From Strigamia acuminata (Eukaryota > Arthropoda > Chilopoda > Geophilomorpha > Linotaeniidae), in contig OX442320.1 in assembly GCA_949358305.1 (NCBI GenBank), forward strand, positions 2,172,501-2,236,500: a stretch of DNA of 64,000 bases, read 5' to 3'. Numbering within the stretch: position 1 is the stretch's first letter; every line of letters starts with the position of its first letter. A program made the position numbers and the translations under genes. Positions 52,650-63,718 of the stretch are shown here, in pieces. The notes below the pieces were generated by a model. It made no database searches. It saw only the letters and a program-made list of their open reading frames with translations, and was not told the origin of the DNA.

Positions 52650-53930
52650 TAAGATTGCCTCTATCCATGATAATTGCTTCCAGCAGTCAGAGCGAGTACA
52701 CGATTACACGAACAACATTTAAACAACAAAACTTGTTTTTTGTTTTTGCAATTTTAAACACGCTTTTCAAATGTAGCTACAGTATCGTAAATCAATGAGA
52801 ACAAGTTTCAATGTTTGCCACTAGTTGGCGCAAGCTTCAACTAAAGTTGCCCAAAAGGGTTTTCGAAATGGCACAATGTTAGCACGTATAATGCATTGAA
52901 ATAGATGAGCGTGCACCGAAGAACCTTAAATCTCTTTTGCGTATAAATAACCAAAGTAGTTTGAAATTGTACATTGAAGACACATTGCCCATGAAATCCA
53001 CTAGACATGCTAAAAATACTCGAACGCAAGTTCTTCACCCTTCATAATCACCAGGAAGTTTCATTTCATTTTTTCAGCTAAAGAAGACGAGAACGGCTTA
53101 AAATAGAATCAAATTTACATTTCAACTAGACGAGAATTTTCGTTATGAAAACAAAAAAAAGACTCATTTTTAAACGAATTAACATGCAAGTCTATGAGAA
53201 AACTTACAGTGGTGCCGTGTGTATTTCAAAGTTGCAAACCCTTTTAAGTGAAATCGGTGCTAAGTTAAGTGATTTAACACCCTTTTCGTAACAGAATATT
53301 TGACCTAGCTCAACAATCGAACTTCGTAACGTTCTTGAATCTTGAATGGCATATTCAAGCTCATTCATTCTGTGTCTGGGCTTGTGAATAAATTGTTGAG
53401 TTGCATCGTCAAATTATCTCAAAACTCTTCTCTATTTCTAGTTGACCTCTCAAAAATTTCAAATCTGATCAAACTGCTTGGGGTCAACCATTTTGAAGCA
53501 GGTTGCTTAAATCACTTGAAAAAGCATTCGTTTCTATTTTTGCAATTTTTGACGATGGTTTACGGTGACATGGCAAGGACGGAATGGACCCGTGCATTAG
53601 CAGTGCTCATGGGCGTTTTGTAGGATAGGCACATACACTGATCAGGAGATGGTTTAATTTTGCAAATGAGGACCCCAAATGGACCTATTGGCTTTATTAC
53701 TTACAAATAATGTACCGGTACTGTATTTTTTGGACGACAATATGCCTCGGACCAAAAGACGCACGGAGAAGGAGAGAATTTGTAGAAAAAAATGTTATTA
53801 TTACAAAAAGTTCTTAAATTTTATTTTTAATTATTTCCATAATTTCCTGATTTATTTTTATGGGAATCCACGAATTAATTTTATGGGATTTCTCAATTTG
53901 CCGCGTATCATATATAAGTTAGGACTGGGG
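52650..53930. other. gene-free stretch
   Basis: AT-rich; the frames at 53342-53623 and 53679-54056 carry no recognisable domain or splice context. I see nothing supportable. Confidence 0.5.
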
Positions 53931-54011
53931 TGCTGTTCCAACGGCGAATCAGGCCAGTCGTGCGAATGGCAAAAATATATCTTAATCTGTCCAAAAGCAG
54001 TGCCAATGGCA

Positions 54012-54136
54012 AAATTCTCCCAATTCTCTATTGGGAACGTATTTGGACCTTTCTAACGGCGAATTGGTAAACATTAAAACCAATTTGCCATTAGAAAGGT
54101 CAAAATACATTTCCAATGGCGAATTGGGAGAAATTC
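54012..54136. repeat. long hairpin with ~55-bp arms
   Basis: The left arm (AATTCTCCCAATTC...CTAACGGCGAATTGG) pairs with the right arm (CCAATTTGCCATTAG...GAATTGGGAGAAATT), with a 12-nt loop and a few mismatches. Confidence 0.88.
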
Positions 54137-54414
54137 TTCGTCGTTGTCATGCAGGCAACACATAATTCCAAGGATGTAAAGTCTAAGTGACGAAAGGATG
54201 CCATTTTTTTTGCCATGTGTACATGGCCACTGCTGCTTGCCTTGCAGTAAGCCGGTGTCGAGCTTGTGGATAGGAGACCTCATTGCCCCTTCTGCCGTGG
54301 TCGCGCGGTTAGTGTATTAGAATTTTCCAATAAATATTTTTTACTTTTTGTATTTTCTTACACTATACGATTTAAATATTTTAGAAATCGCTCTCAGAAC
54401 AAGGTGCAAAAGCC

Positions 54415-54665
54415 TTTGAAACAAATTTGCCATTGGAAACATCTTTGTGTTTCTAATGGCAAATTTAAACATACCATAATCTTATTCATCATTGGAAACA
54501 CAACAACGTTTCCAATGGCGAATTTTACAATAAAACCAAATTTGCCATTGGAAATGCCAAGGTGAAAAACTTTCGCCCTTGGAAACATAAAAATGTGTTT
54601 CCAATAGCGAATGTTACACATTTAACATTTCTGCAGTCCAGAAGCGTTTGCAATGGCGAATTTTC
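54415..54665. repeat. cluster of short hairpins built on TTTGCCATTGGAAA / TTTCCAATGGCGAA
   Basis: At least eight occurrences of the word or its complement in 250 bp. They form successive potential hairpins, for example at 54421-54464. The same word is in the long hairpin at 54012-54136. Confidence 0.8.
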
Positions 54666-54699
54666 TTCTTTTGCTATTTTCGTGGAAAATCAAATAGAC

Positions 54700-55445
54700 A
54701 TACGGTACATAATGCAATCTCATAAAAGGGTGACTGGGAGCTGACTGGTGGTCATTTCGGTTAGTGTCTCTTAAAAAATTAATTACTTTTAATCCAATTT
54801 TGTATTACGGTAATTAATAAATTGGATGTTTTAAGGTCACGCCTGGGCCCGTGTCCACCACATCGAATAACTACGCCACTGATGGTTTCTGGCTGTTTTT
54901 GAGCATCATTCTGTTTATAGAAGCGCTAAAAACTGTTAAAAGTTGTATTAGTCGCTCGGACGGGTTTTGGTCGACTCGCTGCCATCTGCTAAGATTATAC
55001 GACAACGAGCAAAATATTTAACATGCAAATAACCAATTGAATCATGAGAAAACTCACCAATTATTTTTTTTCTGAATCAGATATTACATTCTGTCCCTGA
55101 ACTGCAAGAGGAATTTAAAATAACTTTGGAATAAAGATTAGTCTGGTATGAGTCAAGTCTTGGCAAGGTGATGCTTCCTTTCTGCATCCTTGAGAAATTG
55201 TGAAGTGCAACGCATCTCTCTCTCTCTCTCCCATTTGTTGCTTGTTCTCTCAATGAATAGATGTGGGTGAAAAGAATTTCTGTTTTTTATAAACGCAAAT
55301 TGATATTAATTTTTCACTTCCGGACACCGCAGACAACATCTGGACGTGATAATCATAATCAGGCGTCTAAACGTGACGCATTCTCATCGGATGAGTGAAA
55401 TGTCAACCCAAATTCAGCGGATTGTTTGGTTTAGTTGACTCGTTT
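54700..55445. other. gene-free stretch
   Basis: Contains a short TC microsatellite (about 55217-55230). It is probably upstream or intronic DNA of the exon at 55632. Confidence 0.5.
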
Positions 55446-55631
55446 TATTGGAGCGCCGTTTCGGCGGGGCGCCCCTGGTGAGAGAGTCGAGGAATAGGGA
55501 GTTGCGTAGCAGTTGGAGAGTGAGCCTTGTGGATTGTTCTAGTGCTTTTTTATCATCTATTTTGTGGTTTAAGTGGATTTTTTTTGCTCAATTGGATATT
55601 TTGGGATTAAGCGCACAAGTTGGCTGGTGGA

Positions 55632-55701
55632 ATGGCACATGCAAGTTTCGGCGCTTATAAGCCGTATAAGTTGGCTAGGAAGAATGCACCTTTACCTGCA
55701 T
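55632..55701 (+). CDS. candidate first coding exon (MAHASFGAYKPYKLARKN...)
   Basis: An ATG at 55632 opens 23 codons, then the donor GTAAGT at 55702 (phase 1). The upstream 180 bp is GC-richer than its surroundings (GAGCGCCGTTTCGGCGGGGC), as expected for a transcribed leader. The peptide is basic and has no motif I recognise. Downstream exons are not identifiable in the window. Confidence 0.45.
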
Positions 55702-55709
55702 GTAAGTGC

Positions 55710-56705
55710 ATGTTTCGATTATTTGGCATTTGCAATTGATTTTTTTTCTTGAGAATTTTTAACGTTGTATTTGGATGTTGAACTGTTGGTTATTTTTTTT
55801 ATATTGTTTTTTACTCGTCTGAACTGGTTATTTTTGGCCATTTTGTGAATTTTTCATTGATTCTTACTGATTTCCATTGACATTTATTATTTTTTCTCAT
55901 ATTCATGACTTTTTTGTTGAATTTTACTGATAAGCATGCCCTTTTAAAATATATTTTATTATTTTTTATGGCATTACCAATGGTAGCTGTCATTTTAGAG
56001 TTTGGTTATTATAAAACGAAAAAAGGGAATCCGAATGAGATAAATAGAGTACATTTTTGGTTTAGTAGCTTCAATGGTGCTGACATGTTAAACGTTGTTA
56101 CATTTATTAAGTTGTTTAAAACGGCCAGTAGAGAGTTTGCGGACATGTCTTTTTCCTTCTAAATGGCCATCCTTGTGACCTTATGGCGTCATTAGCATAT
56201 GGATCGACTGTAAGCATAAGGAAAATTGATTTTGATGAGAGTACCTTATAAAATAAGCTAATCAGATGTCGTTTCTTTATGATTTCTCAAAATGGCTGCC
56301 AACTATTTTTTTCCATCTCACAACTTTTTAAGACGATCTACTAAGTGGGATAAAAATCCATTGAGATACAATGTCACCAGTCTGGGTCCAGTCTCTTAAC
56401 TTTGGTATAATGTGACCACAGTCTTAAAAAAATAGACTGGTAATTGCTGATGTCATTAAATGTCAATGGTTCTTTAGGCCCCCTCATGGCATCTCTTCTC
56501 TACTGCAGGGAAATTTGTTTTTATCCATAGGTGTAGAACATGTTTAAAATTCCGTCGTTCGTGAATTTGTGTGGTTTTTTGGTTTTTAATTTATTTATTT
56601 AAAAAGATTAATATAATTTAAAGTCTCGTGTCGTTAAAAACAGCAGCATGACATTAGACCACTGGAGTGGTTTATGAATCGATTTATGAATCGGTTTATG
56701 CTGGG
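55710..56705. other. gene-free stretch
   Basis: Presumably intronic; no exon with convincing splice sites. Confidence 0.5.
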
Positions 56706-56717
56706 CTTTGGTTTGTA

Positions 56718-56944
56718 AGGGGCGTGTCATCTAGCGCGAAAAAAATCAACCGCGACACGAATCTACTGCGACTTTGGAAACTGCCACTACGTATATTTTA
56801 GGTTTAATTTCTAAGAAGGGCTAACAACGGGGGGTTGACCCCCGCTAACCTAACCTTATTGGTTTTAATGGTTTTTTTTTTTATAAAAAACCATTTTTTT
56901 TAGCCTTGTCGCGGTAAATTTTGTCGCGCTAGATGTGCGCCCTC
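56718..56944. mobile_element. hAT-like MITE with 8-bp target duplication
   Basis: 227 bp, ends AGGGGCGTGTCATCTAGCGCGA and TCGCGCTAGATGTGCGCCCTC (inverted repeats of ~40 bp including CCGCGACA). Perfect 8-bp duplication GGTTTGTA at 56710-56717 and 56945-56952. It encodes nothing. Confidence 0.85.
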
Positions 56945-56959
56945 GGTTTGTACAACCAA

Positions 56960-58290
56960 ATTCAAAACAAATCGTTTTTTAGCAAATAAAAAAAAATGCA
57001 GCTCAGATCAAAAAGTTCTCAGCACCATTTGAAAGAGCGTCAAATTCTGCACAGGAAACATATTTTTAATTTTTTAAACCGTTCATTTTTCATATTTTTT
57101 GTTTTTATGGTCAAATTCAAATTTCTTACTAAATTGGCCATGCGGTCGCTGGCTACGATCGTGAAAAAACGTACTTTTCTTTTACCGAATCGAAAAAAGA
57201 AACTAGACAGGCTTGTGCAGAATGCAATTTCCAATCGAATGAGTCTGGTTTCAGAATTTTAAAATCTTATATTAGTACCGAAAACATCAAAATTCGTATC
57301 GGGCGAACATTTTGGCAACCATTAAAGGACACGGGTTCCGCCAGGTGGCGCTCCGGTTTGCTTACATTTTGCCGTAAATCAGCATTTTAATTTATATTTC
57401 CAGTCCACAGCGCTGAAAAATGAGTCTTTTTTTTTCTTTCTTTTTTTTTTTATAATGTGTGGAATGACCTGTTCTAGGGTGCTATAAAGCCCAAATTTTA
57501 ATTTTTTTTAATTCTTATTTTATTTTTGGGAAATTCACACAAATTCACACAAACCGGAAGTTGAAACACACACACACAAACGTTCAAGTCAAGTTAAATA
57601 AAAGCCTTTAATGACCACGAGCAAAATTTTAACGAAGCTAATTTTGTTTGCACAGTACCGGTACTACCTAAAAAAACAGAATTACGTTGCTCCGAGTTAG
57701 GATACTTTTTATTAAGTACCGACCCAACAAAGTGTTTGAACTGATTAAAATGGATGCGCCAACAGATTTCCAACTTTGTTTTTATTATTGTTGTTAATCT
57801 TTGTTTATTTTTACTCCTGTTGCAATGTTGTTGGTTTTTTTAAAGGCTCGTTTAACTTATGTGATCAAACATTTTTATTCTTTTAGGTTGTCATGTGTTG
57901 GACAACTCATGTTTAATGAGATAAATAGTGCCGGAAATGTTTTTTTTCTTTTTTTTTACATTTTTAAAGGGGTTCATTTTCTTTAATTGGAAAGACAAAA
58001 GTAGCAGTTGGGCGTTGGGCAACAAGTCAATAAGGGGTTTCATAAATGACATGTGGAGGGTGCTGAAGCGATTGTTTCAATAATCACAATCACTGCATTA
58101 TTGAGGACCCACATCAGGTCCAAGTGATTATTCTGTATGTCACATGACTTTTATTTTTATTTTTTTAATTTTTTTTAATTTTTTTTTATCTTATTTATTT
58201 ATTTATTTTATTTATTTTTTTGTTTATTTTTTTAAATTACGGTACCATATTTAATGGTTTAAGAGCTGTGGCTCTTATTCAAAACTGCCA
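56960..58290. other. gene-free stretch
   Basis: AT-rich with T-runs, a short CA microsatellite near 57567 and a TTTATTTATTT tract at about 58180-58225. No gene recognised. Confidence 0.5.
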
Positions 58291-58464
58291 TTTTTGTCAG
58301 CAATTACAATTTCGGTTTTTCTGAACGTCACGAACGAAGCATACGTTCATCGTTCGTGAGGTTAAATACGCTGTTGCTCCATCGGGACTGACCAGTCGAA
58401 CATCGTTGATCGCTGTACTCAGCAACTTGGCGATTGCGGTGAGCGCGTCATTGAGAATTTGATT

Positions 58465-58549
58465 TACGTTTGGAATCATCTTGACATTGTTCGTGATAAA
58501 CAGCAATGAATGCACAAGCTCCAAATAATATAAACACAACTTTGTTCAT
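58465..58549 (-). CDS. candidate signal-peptide exon, copy A
   Basis: On the minus strand, ATG at 58549 opens MNKVVFILFGACAFIAVYHE followed by QCQDDSK. This is a typical signal peptide plus the start of a secreted chain, about 85% identical to the copy at 58848. A GTAAAT donor candidate follows the CCAAAC near 58470; reading on leads to a stop about ten codons later. A longer, shifted frame (58539-58297) covers the same DNA and continues as NDALTAIAKLLSTAINDVR, so a frameshift is possible. Confidence 0.4.
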
Positions 58550-58710
58550 AATAATGCTTGCTTTTGAAAAGTCACATGAGCTAAATTTCATTTGTTTCGG
58601 CTGGGGCTGAAATGGATCGACAACCACTTTGTTGTTTCAGGTAATCAAAGTGCATTATAGGTAATTCTCGTAAATGCAAACAGTTAACCGGATAAATAAA
58701 ATTTGAATTT

Positions 58711-58848
58711 TCACTTATCTGGAAAACTGTGACCATGTAAACATGGTAATTGAGAATTTGAGTTACGTCTGGAATCATCTTGACATTGCACATGATAAAT
58801 GGCAATGCATGCGCATGCTCCAAATAATATAAACACAACTTTGTTCAT
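58711..58848 (-). CDS. candidate small secreted peptide or first exon, copy B
   Basis: ATG at 58848 (minus) opens 45 codons: signal peptide MNKVVFILFGACACIAIYH, then VQCQDDSRRNSNSQLPC and a short tail to a stop. It is the paralog of the exon at 58549. About 75 bp upstream, GCATAAAAGC (plus 58922-58931) could be a TATA box. A donor-like GTAACT after CCAGAC is shared in position with GTAAAT in copy A, so it may instead be exon 1 of a spliced gene. Function unknown. Confidence 0.45.
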   Translation of the reverse strand: MNKVVFILFGACACIAIYHVQCQDDSRRNSNSQLPCLHGHSFPDK

Positions 58849-58939
58849 GTTGCAATTGGGAACTAATCAAATCTACGGACTAATTGTTTAGATTCTGTGA
58901 GCAGCAGCAGCAAGTTGAGCTTTTATGCTTTAAAGAAAT

Positions 58940-61690
58940 TGGTATAGCATTCGCAGAACGGCACTACTTGTAAGTTATTTGTTGAGATGTTTGAATACCA
59001 CATTGCGAAAGAAGCACGCGATTGTATTGTTTTGTGCTGATTTATTCATAGCATGCCATAAAGGGTTTTCTTAAATGCACGATTCTCACTGAAGGTCAAT
59101 CAAGATTGATTGTTGATCTATAACTACCGGTATGGTTTTTATTTATTCTTTGTATTATAGGGAACTATTAATCTCATTAAAAGCACTTTGTTTGTTATTA
59201 TCATTAATACACGCATGGTTCGAGTTTGTCGGAGTTTTTAATCTTAATTCCGGTTACAAGCTTATTTTTGGCAAATTCATTCAGATCGGATTCGTTCAAA
59301 TGGCCGAGTTTTTTGTGCCATTGTTGGAGTTCCGTGTATTAAGAAATTATTTGTGGATTTAAGTTATATCAATCAAATTCCACGATCTCTTTTCTCGACT
59401 CCATTTTGCGTTCAGAAATTCAGTAGAGAATTTGATTTCAAAACTGCGCATGCTTTAGATTTACTAGAACCAACTCGTTCCAAGTCACAAACTGATTCAG
59501 TAATAAAGTTTTTGTAATCAGTTTTTCACATTTTGAAATAGGGTTAAGTGAAATGAAAAAAGGAGCAGGCACATTGCAGGGAAAGGTTAGTTTTTAATGG
59601 AGAACAAATTGGATTACAAGAGAAATTATGTTAAATTGTTGAGGTACATTTTTAATTTGCGATGTCCGGTGTGATTTTTAACTGTGTTTATTTACACACT
59701 GATGCACCAAACGAAACAGGGAAGCACGTTAACTGTGGGCAGCACTTAACGAAAGCGTCACAGTCTTCTTTTTTACGGGCACAGACAGCATTGGCCACAC
59801 TTTAAAAAGAATAATTATTGAGTTTTGTTCGATGCTTAGAAATGCTTCTTATACTTACAGTATCATGGCTGACAGAGCAAACCAGCAAAGCCCAGACAGT
59901 TGCTTTCATTTTCAGAGCTGGATGTTGATGTTTGGTTTTAGCTGTCAAATTGCATTAGCTTATATACAATTGAGTCGAGTTTACGACGACAGCACCTGCT
60001 TCATTATATTTTTACTCTATTTGATCGGTTATAATGAAACCTAATTAGGCCGTAATAAAATTTATAAGCAATGTAAATATAAAATATTTTATATATACTA
60101 TTTTATATAGAAATATAAATTTATAAAAACATACAAAAGTATGCGAAAATGTACAACATCTTACAAAAGTAAAAATATACAAAATGAATGTTATGATATT
60201 TTATGTTCAAAGTGGTCTAAAATTAGGAATTTAGAAAATGAAGAAACCCTTGATTACATGTTCTGGCCCAATCCTATTTTCAAGGGGAAATAGCCCAAAA
60301 CAAGGTGGTCAAAGTCAAATATTTAAATGAGAAGAGTGCGCATAAATTATAAACATAACCAATTTCTCGTGATTATCCCCGGAAATGCTCCAAACCGGGC
60401 AAAAATATAGACAAAATGACTATAACTATAGTTAATTGTAAGTTTAAAAAGCACCATAATGTCATTAAAATCACTTTATTAAACTAAACAATGATTAAAG
60501 ATATATATTTTTACATATTTCCATATATTCTTATATATTTCTACATTTTCTACATTTTTCTAGCATTTCTTAACACAGGTCTTTAGTTAATTGTTTGTAA
60601 GTTTAAAAAGCGTCACTATTGTTCTTAAAATCACTTTGTTAAATTATCAAAAGAAAGTGCGCATTGAGATTGTTGTTTTCATATCGTTTAGTTTAAAGCA
60701 ATCTCTGATATATTTAAACAGGTTAATATAATGGCTGTTTGCTTAGAGAATAATAAATTATTGATTGCAGCAGATTGCAGATTGTCTAATTTTAGACTTC
60801 CCTTCAAAATTTAACTAATAATATTATCAGTAGTTACTAAACATTCGATATTACGTTTGACAATAGAAAACAACTTTTTATTTTAAACTTTTATTTCATA
60901 TGTGTATCACTCTGTTGTTTTATTCAAAGAATAGCAAGTTGCACAGGCTCTTTTAATTTGCTCTTCTATTTTGTAATACTTCTCACTCGAAAGCACTGCT
61001 TTATTCTTGGACACCTGTGAGACTTTCAGCCGACGCATAAAAATTGTTTTAAATGCATTATTTAAATTTTTGTATTTGCTGTAATTAAATTTTTATTTTT
61101 TTATTATTTATAAGGAAAATTCGTAAAATTCTCTTTTTATGCAGTGTAATGGTTCCAGAAAAAAAAAGTTTAAAAAAATACATGTCACTTGTTCAGGAGC
61201 ATAAGCCCCTTTCCCACAATCCTACAATCGGCATTTTATGTACTGTTATATTTTTTCACTGAAAAAAATGGTTATTGTTATTTTATCAATTTTTTTTTAC
61301 CATTTAATTTTTTTTTTTACTTATAAATGGGGTAGTTGCCTGCACTTGATCATGTGATTCTTCTTAACAATAGGGAAGAGCTCAATTTCAAAATTATTAA
61401 TCAGCCATATAATGAGATGATGTACTCTTGTGGTAGTTAGTTGCACTTTGTTGGACGGTTTTCGGGTTAGTTTCCCTTTAAGAGAGATAATTGTTTGTTT
61501 TTTATGTTCAAGGATAACTGCCACCAAAAATATAGTATTGTTACTTTTGTAAAACACAGCAATAAATTGAAGCGCCCGTTCACATCGTAACAGCTTCCTC
61601 CAGACGATAAGGCTGAATCGTAGGAAAGATTAAGTATTTTAAATGGAAAGGCCCACGCGATAAGTAATGGTAGCAGGCAAGAAAACGGTA
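58940..61690. other. gene-free stretch
   Basis: AT-rich. A ~55-bp direct repeat occurs at 60431-60485 and 60586-60645 (AGTTAATTGT...AAGTTTAAAAAGC...AAAATCACTTT). No exon or hairpin otherwise. Confidence 0.5.
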
Positions 61691-61696
61691 AAGCTA

Positions 61697-62111
61697 TACT
61701 CGAGTTGCACTCAAAAAGACACCTCAGTCCCATTGGTCGAGCCAGTTTACTACTAACTCCAGACTGTATACTACTACTAGGAGAAGTAGTTTTGTTTTTT
61801 AATTATTGTTGTGATTGCTATGACTAATTTAGTTTGTTATATTGATTTTATTTAATAAAAATTGTCATTTCCATCATTAAAATGAAGTTTCACACATTAA
61901 AAAATGTCAAACTCATGTTTGTTGTGTTTATTGCTTACATCGTCTGGAAGTTTGAATTTTAGGCCGTTGCCTAGGCAATCGATTACAATGTCTGTACATT
62001 GTAATGCAATTTTGGTGTTTGGGTCTACTTTTCTGGATCACTACACCAGTAAACTGGCTCGACCAATGGGAGTACACATTGTGAGGTGCCTTTTTGAGTG
62101 TAACTCGAGTA
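61697..62111. mobile_element. MITE with TA target duplication
   Basis: The ends TACTCGAGTTGCACTCAAAA and its reverse complement ...GAGTGTAACTCGAGTA are flanked by TA. The inverted repeats extend about 70 bp with mismatches (GACCAATGGG, CGAGCCAGTTTACT). 415 bp, noncoding. Confidence 0.8.
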
Positions 62112-62276
62112 TAGGTTCACACTTGTGTTCACACTATGGGCGACAACACAATGCAAGGAAAAATTAGTCAAACCATAGATATAGATTACTCACTGGATAG
62201 CTGAGTCTATTGTCTCAGCGATCCTATGTTCTGTTGGCAGGAAGTGACGTCACACCAAGTATTGTTCACTTCCTGT

Positions 62277-62609
62277 TTATGCTTTCGCCATGGTAAACAC
62301 ACGGTAAACACAGATTTTCAACGAGTTTCGCGCAATTTTCGCCCTACTTTTGATCTTGCATCCATCGACACACGTCCAGAGCAAGTGAGAGAAAAGTCCT
62401 ACTCCAATTCCACGCTCACATCGATCTCGTCCGTGTCCTCGTTCGCTTTTCGATCGGCGCGCAAATTGAATCACCTCGACCACTCGCGATACGTCCGAAG
62501 CGCTCGCATTTTCCACCACGTACTCGACCAAGCAATCGAGATAAAGGTCTGTCACGTCGGATCCTAGAACGTTGACGTCTTTTCGCGCGGACGGCGAGAC
62601 GAGAAGCAA
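62277..62609 (-). CDS. uncharacterised frame in the left arm of the long-inverted-repeat element
   Basis: 110 codons with DVTDLYLDCLVEYVVENASA followed by SDVSRVVEVIQ, then an Arg/Ser-rich part. The other arm (63208-63609) encodes nearly the same protein. The differences include an in-frame 6-bp length change. I do not recognise the family. It could be a captured host exon; the alternating alpha-helix-like pattern is only suggestive. The arms may also be open by chance. Confidence 0.3.
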   Translation of the reverse strand: MLLVSPSARKDVNVLGSDVTDLYLDCLVEYVVENASASDVSRVVEVIQFARRSKSERGHGRDRCERGIGVGLFSHLLWTCVDGCKIKSRAKIARNSLKICVYRVFTMAKA

Positions 62610-62624
62610 GACGAGCGTCGCTTT

Positions 62625-62822
62625 TCAGAATTTCTCATCGTCCGACAAGCACCCGCAGCTGTGGGAGCATCGAGACTCGTCACCCGATACCAACAACAAT
62701 CCGAATCTTTCGAGCCATTCCTCGTTCTTGTCGTCGGCTCGTGAACATATTTTCGCGCATCCCTTCACCACCGAAATGTCTTTCTCTTTCTCTTTCTGTT
62801 TCTCTTCCACGAGGTTCGTCAA
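62625..62822 (-). CDS. uncharacterised frame in the element interior
   Basis: 65 codons (LVEEKQKEKEKDISVVKGCA, ICSRADDKNEEWLERF, CSHSCGCLSDDEKF). It is hydrophilic and coding-like in composition and lies directly upstream, on the same strand, of the frame in the left arm. The two could be consecutive exons of a captured gene. Not recognised. Confidence 0.3.
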   Translation of the reverse strand: MTNLVEEKQKEKEKDISVVKGCAKICSRADDKNEEWLERFGLLLVSGDESRCSHSCGCLSDDEKF

Positions 62823-63224
62823 CCGTAATAAACTTGAATTGGATACAATGGTGAAAATAATTACCGTAATAATTAATTTAATAAATAATTTTCATTCATT
62901 TTATTTTCAAATATAAATTTATACTTGTGAGTGTTTTGAATCAAGAGCGATTCCATAATATTTTGGCTTGGGTTTGTTCTTTATTATCACATTTTGAGAT
63001 GTGTGCGTAAAAATGGAAGAATTCATACAGTTTTGTTATCTTATTTTATTACTGTTCAACATCAGCCGAAAATTAAAATCCAAATTAAATTAAATTTGAC
63101 TTGATTTTCTAAAAATAATGGCCAAGCTTTGCCGGCATGAATACACAAACACCACTACGATTCCATCGCTATGATTCCATCGCTACGATTCCATAATACG
63201 CGAAAATATGCTCACGAGCCGAGC

Positions 63225-63298
63225 CGGCAGGCATTCGGGCGGCATTCGGGCAGCATACATTCGGGCGGCATTTGTGCGGTATTCGTGCGGCATTCGAA
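63225..63298. repeat. short tandem repeat CATTCGGGCGG
   Basis: About seven degenerate 11-bp units (CATTCGGGCGG, CATTTGTGCGG, TATTCGTGCGG) directly before the right arm. Confidence 0.85.
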
Positions 63299-63718
63299 AA
63301 GACGCCAACGTTCTAGGATCCGACGTGACAGACCTTTATCTCGATTGCTTGGTCGAGTACGTGGTGGAAAATGCGAGCGCTTCGGACGTATCGCGAGTGG
63401 TCGAGGTGATTCAATTTGTGCGCCGATCGAAAAGCGAACGAGGACACGGACACGGACGAGATCGATGTGAGCGTGGAATTGGAGTAGGATCTTTCTCACA
63501 CTTGCTCTGGACGTGTGTCGATGGATGCAAGATCAAAAGTAGAGCGAAAATTGCGCGAAACTCGTTGAAAATTTGTGTTTACCGTGTGTTTACCATGGCG
63601 AAAGCATAAACAGGAAGTGAACAATACTTGGTGTGACGTCACTTCCTGCCAACAGAACATAGGATCGCTGAGACAATAGACTCAGCTATCCAGTGAGTAA
63701 TCTATATCTATGGTCAAA

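Larger units (their letters stand above)
62173..63713. mobile_element. long-inverted-repeat element carrying coding-like sequence
   Basis: Inverted repeats of about 415 bp (62173-62585 and 63295-63713), nearly identical. The ends are CCATAGATATAGATTAC and its complement, with 5-bp flanking duplication TCAAA (62168-62172, 63714-63718). The arms are GC-rich compared with the flanks and keep an open frame (DVTDLYLDCLVEYVVENASA). No transposase recognised. Confidence 0.82.

Noticed and set aside
55905-56162. Possible membrane protein frame (LLKYILLFFMALPMVAVILEF)
   Set aside because: Hydrophobicity follows from T-rich DNA; no splice or homology support.
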